NCBI RefSeq assembly: GCF_030253575.1
Contig: NC_080559.1
Coordinates: 28,174,501 to 28,238,500 of the forward strand
Length of the DNA stretch: 64,000 nt
Origin: Rhododendron vialii
Taxonomy: Eukaryota > Streptophyta > Magnoliopsida > Ericales > Ericaceae
Reading direction: 5' to 3'
The number at the start of each line of letters is the position of its first letter. The first letter of the stretch is position 1. Below, in pieces: positions 59,541 through 64,000 of the stretch. The notes under the pieces were generated by a model, which was not told the DNA's origin, made no database searches, and worked only from the letters and a program-made list of their open reading frames with translations. A program made the position numbers and the translations under genes.

Positions 59541-62500
59541 ATGGCTTCAAAATCGTTGTCAGCGTTGACACAAGATTTCGTGAAATTGGACAAGTTTGAT
59601 GGCGGTAACTTCAGACGTTGGCAAAAGAAGTTGCATTTTTTGCTTACGACTCTCAAAGTCGTGTATGTTCTCACCAACCCCTTTCCAGAGGAGAATGAAG
59701 ATGAAACATTGGAGGAGGCTTGTGTGAGGAAGAAGTTTGAAAGTGATGACTACATTTGCAAGGGTCATATTCTGAATGCACTTTCGGATGCTTTGTTCGA
59801 TGTGTATTCGGATACGGAGACTGCAAAGGAGATGTGGGATTCCTTGGAAGGGAGGTATTTGACTGAAGATGCAACAAGTAAGAAATTTCTGGTCAGTCAA
59901 TTTATGAACTACAAAATGATTGATAACAAGTCTGTGATTGATCAGTTGCATGAAATTCAGCATATCTTAAATCAGTTTAAGGTTAAGAACATGAACATGG
60001 ATGAATCGATCATAGTGTCATCTGTGATTGATAAACTTCCTCCCTCCTGGAAAGAGTATAAGAAAACTCTTAAACACAAAACTGAAGATCTTACGCTGGA
60101 ACAATTGGCTGTCCATCTTCGGGTGGAGGAAGAGTCAAAGCGTCAAGAAAATGAGGAACTTGGAGATAATATCTCCAAGATCCATGTGGTGGAGGGAGGA
60201 AAGAGTACCAACAAGGGTAAAGGTAAACAGAAGCAGAAAGCCCGAAAGGGCGATGACCGTGGTGATGAACCAAAAGGGAAAAAACCAAAAGTTGTATGTT
60301 GGCGTTGCGGTCAGCCAGGGCACTTCAAGAAGGACTGCAAGTCCAACAAGAAGAATGATCCAGGGGCATCGAGTTCAAAGAATAACTTTGTGGCTGTAAT
60401 ATCCGAGATTAATGTTCTCGAGGATGCTGATAACTGGTGGATCGACTCAGGGGCTACAAAGCATGTGTGCAATGATAAGAGGTTCTTCACCGACTATGAA
60501 TCGGTTGAAGATGGTACAGTTCTTTACATGGGTAATTCATCAACTGCTCTTATCAAAGGCAAAGGAAAAGTGGACTTAGAGTTCACTTCTGGGAAGATTC
60601 TGACTCTGACTGATGTTTACTATGTACCAGAAGTTAGGAAAAACCTTGTATCTGGAAGCCTGCTTAATAAGCATGGTTTCAAGTTAGTGTTTGAGTCAGG
60701 CAAATTTGTTCTGTCTAAGAGTGGTACTTTTGTTGGGAAAGGCTATTTGTACGAGGGCATGTTCAAGCTTAATATTAATAACACAGTTGCTATTTCTGCT
60801 TACTTGATTGACTCTCTTTCTTTATGGCATAATCGGTTGGGGCATGTTAATACTAGGAAAATGGATACTATGGTTAAATTAGATTTGATACCTAAATATG
60901 ATGTTGATATGGTTGATAAATGCAAAGTGTGTTCACTTACTAAAATAACCAGAGTTCCATTTCCTAAAATTGAAAGAACAACTACTCTGTTAGAACTTGT
61001 TCATAGTGATGTGTGTGACATGCATAGCACTCCAACTAGAGGAGGTAAGGAATATTTTGTAACTTTCATAGATGACTATTCCAAATATTGCTATGTGTAT
61101 CTATTGCATTCAAAAGATGAAGTTCTTAAGAAGTTTATTGCTTTTAAAACCGAAGTTGAAAATCAATGTGGAACAAAGATAAAACGTTTAAGGTCTGATA
61201 GGGGTGGTGAATACCATTTCCCTGATTACTGTGAATCAGTTGGGATCATTCATGAGAAAACTGCACCTTATACTCCACAGCAAAATGGAGTTGCTGAAAG
61301 AAAGAATCGGACTTTGACTGAGATGGTTAATGCTATGCTTAGCAATTCAGGATTAAGTAGTGGTATGTGGGGCGAAGCCATACTTACTGCTACTTATATT
61401 TTGAATAGGGTGCCTCTCAAAAAGTCTAATATAACTCCTTATGAGTTATGGAAAAGAAAGAAACCGAACCTAAGTTATTTCAAAACTTGGGGATGTAGAG
61501 CAATCGTTAGATTGCCGAAACCCAAAAGGAAGAAGTTGGGTGAAAAAGGAATTGAATGCATATTCATTGGTTATGCTTTACTTAGTAAAGCATATCGGTT
61601 TCTGGTTTCTGAGCCAAATGATTCAGTTGGAGTAAACACCATTATTGAATCACGTGATGCAGTATTTTATGAGAATAGGTTCGTATCTATTCCAAAGGTG
61701 CCTAATCAAGAAAATGAGCCAGACTCTGTGGAGTCTGACATAGAGGCGGAACCTACGGAACATGACGGACTTAGGAGAAGCAAAAGGGCTCGAGTTGCTA
61801 AGTCATTTGGTCCTGACTTCATAGTTTATCTAGTTGAAGGAACTAGAAAGATTGCAGATAATCATTTCATGATTTCGCTTCATGTGGAATCGGATCCCTT
61901 GACCATCGGGGAGGCTATGAAATCACAAGATTATGCTTTCTGGAAAGAAGCAATCCAGGATGAAATGGATTCTATTATGGGTAATAATACCTGGGTTCTT
62001 GCTGATTTGCCTCCGGGTTCCAAAGCCATTGGCTGCAAATGGATTTTCAAGAAGAAAATGAGGGTCGATGGTACAATCGACAAGTTCAAGGCACGGTTGG
62101 TTGCCAAGGGCTTTACGCAAAAAGAAGGTATTGATTATTTCGATACTTATGCTCCGGTGGCAAGGATCTCTACAATTAGAGTACTAATTGCGTTGACTTC
62201 CATTTATAAACTTGAGATTCACCAAATGGATGTTAAGACTGCATTCCTAAATGGTGAGTTGGATGAAGAGATTTATATGGAGCAACCGGAGGGTTTTGTT
62301 GTGCAAGGTCAAGAACACAAAGTATGCAAACTTGTTAAGTCTCTTTACGGACTTAAACAAGCACCTAAACAGTGGCATGAAAAGTTTGATAAGGTGATTG
62401 TATCAAACGGATTTAGGATACACCAGTCTGATAAATGTGTATATAGTAAATTTAGTGGTAATCAAGGTGTAATCATATGTTTGTACGTGGATGATATGCT

Positions 62501-63437
62501 TATCTTTGGGACTGATCTAGAAAGCATTCAAAGTACAAAGGATATCCTTTCATCTAGTTTTAGTATGAAGGATATGGGTGTTGCTGATGTAATTCTGGGA
62601 ATCAGAATTAAGAGACAAAAAGGAAATTTAATCCTTAGTCAGTCTCATTACATTGAGAAAGTTCTAAAGAAGTTTAATCATTTTGATTGCACGCCGATTT
62701 CTACACCATTTGATCCACATGTTAAGTTGTATCCTAATACTGGTAGAGCAATTTCACAACTAGAATATTCTAGAGTGATAGGAAGCTTGATGTATGCCAT
62801 GACTTGCACGAGACCAGATATTGCATACGCTGTGGGGAAACTAAGTAGGTACACACATAATCCGAGCGATGTCCATTGGCACGCAGTTAATCGGGTATTG
62901 AGGTATCTAAAGAAAACTATAGACTATGGGATGGTTTATAGTGGTTATCCTTCGGTTCTAGAAGGATATACTGATGCTAGTTGGATAGCCGAGAATGAAG
63001 ATCACTTGTCAACAAGTGGATGGGTCTTCACACTTGGTGGAGGAGCAGTTTCTTGGGGATCTAAGAAACAAAGTCTCATTACAGACTCAACTATGGCAGC
63101 TGAGTTTGTAGCACTAGCAGCAGGGAGCAAAGAGGCAGAGTGGCTGAGAAGTATGTTGTGGGAGATACCCATGTGGCCAAAACCTATGCCACCTATATCT
63201 TTGCATTGTGATAGTCAGTCGACTCTATCACGGGCTTATAGCCAGGTGTATAATGGAAAGTCCAGGCATATAGGACTTCGACATAGCTATGTGAGGAACT
63301 TGATTACAGATGGGGTGATAACCATTGATTATGTAAAATCAAGTCAAAACTTGGCTGATCCTTTAACAAAAGGTCTTGCAAGGGATTTGATGTGGAGAAC
63401 ATCACAGGGGATGGGACTCAAGCCCATTGAAATCTAA
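59541..63437 (+). CDS. Copia Gag-Pol polyprotein
   Basis: A single 1,298-aa frame from ATG 59,541, chosen for its strong ACCATGGCT context. An in-frame ATG at 59,493 would add 16 aa. Domains in order: Gag/UBN2 (FDGGNFRRWQKKLHFLL onward, ~1-220), the CCHC knuckle CWRCGQPGHFKKDC at 253-266, and the aspartic protease DSGATKH at ~302. Next are the GAG-pre-integrase LWHNRLGHVN (~428) and the integrase core (SDVCD, FIDDYSK, LRSDRGGEY, TPQQNGVAERKNRT). The reverse transcriptase carries YVDDMLIFG at ~982, and RNase H carries GYTDASW and LHCDSQST. The integrase-before-RT order defines copia. No stop or frameshift was seen. It replicates through an RNA intermediate in cytoplasmic particles. The clade within copia was not assigned. 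Confidence 0.96.
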   Translation: MASKSLSALTQDFVKLDKFDGGNFRRWQKKLHFLLTTLKVVYVLTNPFPEENEDETLEEACVRKKFESDDYICKGHILNALSDALFDVYSDTETAKEMWDSLEGRYLTEDATSKKFLVSQFMNYKMIDNKSVIDQLHEIQHILNQFKVKNMNMDESIIVSSVIDKLPPSWKEYKKTLKHKTEDLTLEQLAVHLRVEEESKRQENEELGDNISKIHVVEGGKSTNKGKGKQKQKARKGDDRGDEPKGKKPKVVCWRCGQPGHFKKDCKSNKKNDPGASSSKNNFVAVISEINVLEDADNWWIDSGATKHVCNDKRFFTDYESVEDGTVLYMGNSSTALIKGKGKVDLEFTSGKILTLTDVYYVPEVRKNLVSGSLLNKHGFKLVFESGKFVLSKSGTFVGKGYLYEGMFKLNINNTVAISAYLIDSLSLWHNRLGHVNTRKMDTMVKLDLIPKYDVDMVDKCKVCSLTKITRVPFPKIERTTTLLELVHSDVCDMHSTPTRGGKEYFVTFIDDYSKYCYVYLLHSKDEVLKKFIAFKTEVENQCGTKIKRLRSDRGGEYHFPDYCESVGIIHEKTAPYTPQQNGVAERKNRTLTEMVNAMLSNSGLSSGMWGEAILTATYILNRVPLKKSNITPYELWKRKKPNLSYFKTWGCRAIVRLPKPKRKKLGEKGIECIFIGYALLSKAYRFLVSEPNDSVGVNTIIESRDAVFYENRFVSIPKVPNQENEPDSVESDIEAEPTEHDGLRRSKRARVAKSFGPDFIVYLVEGTRKIADNHFMISLHVESDPLTIGEAMKSQDYAFWKEAIQDEMDSIMGNNTWVLADLPPGSKAIGCKWIFKKKMRVDGTIDKFKARLVAKGFTQKEGIDYFDTYAPVARISTIRVLIALTSIYKLEIHQMDVKTAFLNGELDEEIYMEQPEGFVVQGQEHKVCKLVKSLYGLKQAPKQWHEKFDKVIVSNGFRIHQSDKCVYSKFSGNQGVIICLYVDDMLIFGTDLESIQSTKDILSSSFSMKDMGVADVILGIRIKRQKGNLILSQSHYIEKVLKKFNHFDCTPISTPFDPHVKLYPNTGRAISQLEYSRVIGSLMYAMTCTRPDIAYAVGKLSRYTHNPSDVHWHAVNRVLRYLKKTIDYGMVYSGYPSVLEGYTDASWIAENEDHLSTSGWVFTLGGGAVSWGSKKQSLITDSTMAAEFVALAAGSKEAEWLRSMLWEIPMWPKPMPPISLHCDSQSTLSRAYSQVYNGKSRHIGLRHSYVRNLITDGVITIDYVKSSQNLADPLTKGLARDLMWRTSQGMGLKPIEI

Positions 63438-64000
63438 TCACTCTTGGTGGAAACTCGACTCAACGCTTGAATAACTTCAAGTCTTGGGTTCAATGAGCAA
63501 AGTACACCATAAGTTGTGGTTGCAAGCATTTTCCGATTTTATCCATCCCATGGTAAATGCTTGGTACCTGTAATGTAAACATGGAGGTTAAGCTACTTAG
63601 CTTTTAATAGACTTCTAACGGTTTGTTAGGTTTCAAGTGCTGTAGTTACAGGGGCACTTTCAAAGTCTACCTATATGAGTGTGAAGGTGGTGCCGCCTTC
63701 TATGGGTTCAAGGGCTAGGACTCTAGAGCACTCACGAAATTCAGGATAAAGACACACGGCCAAACCACGTGTCGGCAAATTTGAATACCTGAGTCAGGCA
63801 AGATGCGTGCGTGAGACATGTCCGGTTGGTCATTTAAGGATCGCTAGTTCAAAGACAAGTCTACTATGCTTTCCGACTAACTTTGATGTGTTTTCACTAG
63901 GTGAATGGTTCAAGTCGTGAGACACCTTCATTGATGCACAAGTCTTTTCAAAGGAACCAAGAAAACTTTTTCTCTATTTCGAAAATGGTGGGGGATTGTT

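Larger units (their letters stand above)
58813..64000 (+). mobile_element. Ty1/copia LTR retrotransposon, nearly complete, 3' LTR cut by window end
   Basis: The 5' LTR begins TGTTGG at 58,813. One polyprotein frame follows, then about 560 bp of 3' untranslated region and a polypurine tract (GGTGGGGGA, ending ~63,995). TGTT at 63,997-64,000 marks the start of the 3' LTR. The element interrupts the LRR gene. The uninterrupted coding frame and recognisable termini suggest a fairly recent, possibly autonomous copy. Confidence 0.93.

Noticed and set aside
60028-60399. 123-aa frame overlapping the copia Gag region
   Set aside because: A shadow of the Gag-Pol frame, which is continuous through this region.

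Overview
The window is nuclear DNA of a flowering plant, almost certainly a eudicot. The evidence is GT-AG spliced plant gene families, AT-rich intergenic DNA, abundant GA/TC microsatellites, many MITEs, and a Ty1/copia retrotransposon. I cannot name the species from sequence alone.

Layout. (1) 1-6.8 kb: a truncated Tourist-like MITE, then a minus-strand four-exon cytochrome b561 gene (232 aa). Its third intron holds a Helitron-like insertion carrying a broken ZAT-type zinc-finger fragment. (2) 6.8-11.5 kb: gene-free DNA with a hAT-type MITE nested inside a larger foldback repeat. (3) 11.5-17.4 kb: a minus-strand six-exon gene for the meiotic crossover factor SHOC1 (1,326 aa as modelled). (4) 17.4-21.7 kb: intergenic, with two MITEs that have clean 3-bp target duplications. 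(5) 21.8-25.3 kb: a plus-strand LTI65/RD29B/CAP160-type stress gene (691 aa) with ABRE and DRE/CRT sites upstream and a recent 411-bp in-frame tandem duplication. (6) 25.3-29.2 kb: MITEs and a LINE-like remnant. (7) 29.2-30.7 kb: an intronless P-class PPR gene like Arabidopsis At1g55630. (8) 36.2-36.8 kb: a minus-strand three-exon HMA-domain protein (110 aa). (9) 36.9-48.9 kb: a repeat-dense stretch with a CACTA-type element containing a tRNA-like segment, a ~400-bp long-arm hairpin, foldback elements, three tandem duplications and large GA/GT arrays. (10) 48.9-54.9 kb: a plus-strand six-exon rumi-like O-glucosyltransferase (DUF821/CAP10, 536 aa) with foldback elements in its introns. (11) 56.7-64 kb: a receptor-like LRR protein gene broken by an inverted solo LTR, which itself carries a 284-bp MITE, and then by a nearly complete copia element with an uninterrupted 1,298-aa polyprotein. 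The copia 3' LTR starts in the last four bases of the window.

The genes do not form a pathway or operon. They are independent plant genes separated by transposon debris. Exon borders were read by eye from GT/AG sites, reading-frame phase and remembered family sequence. No alignment, transcript or database search was available.
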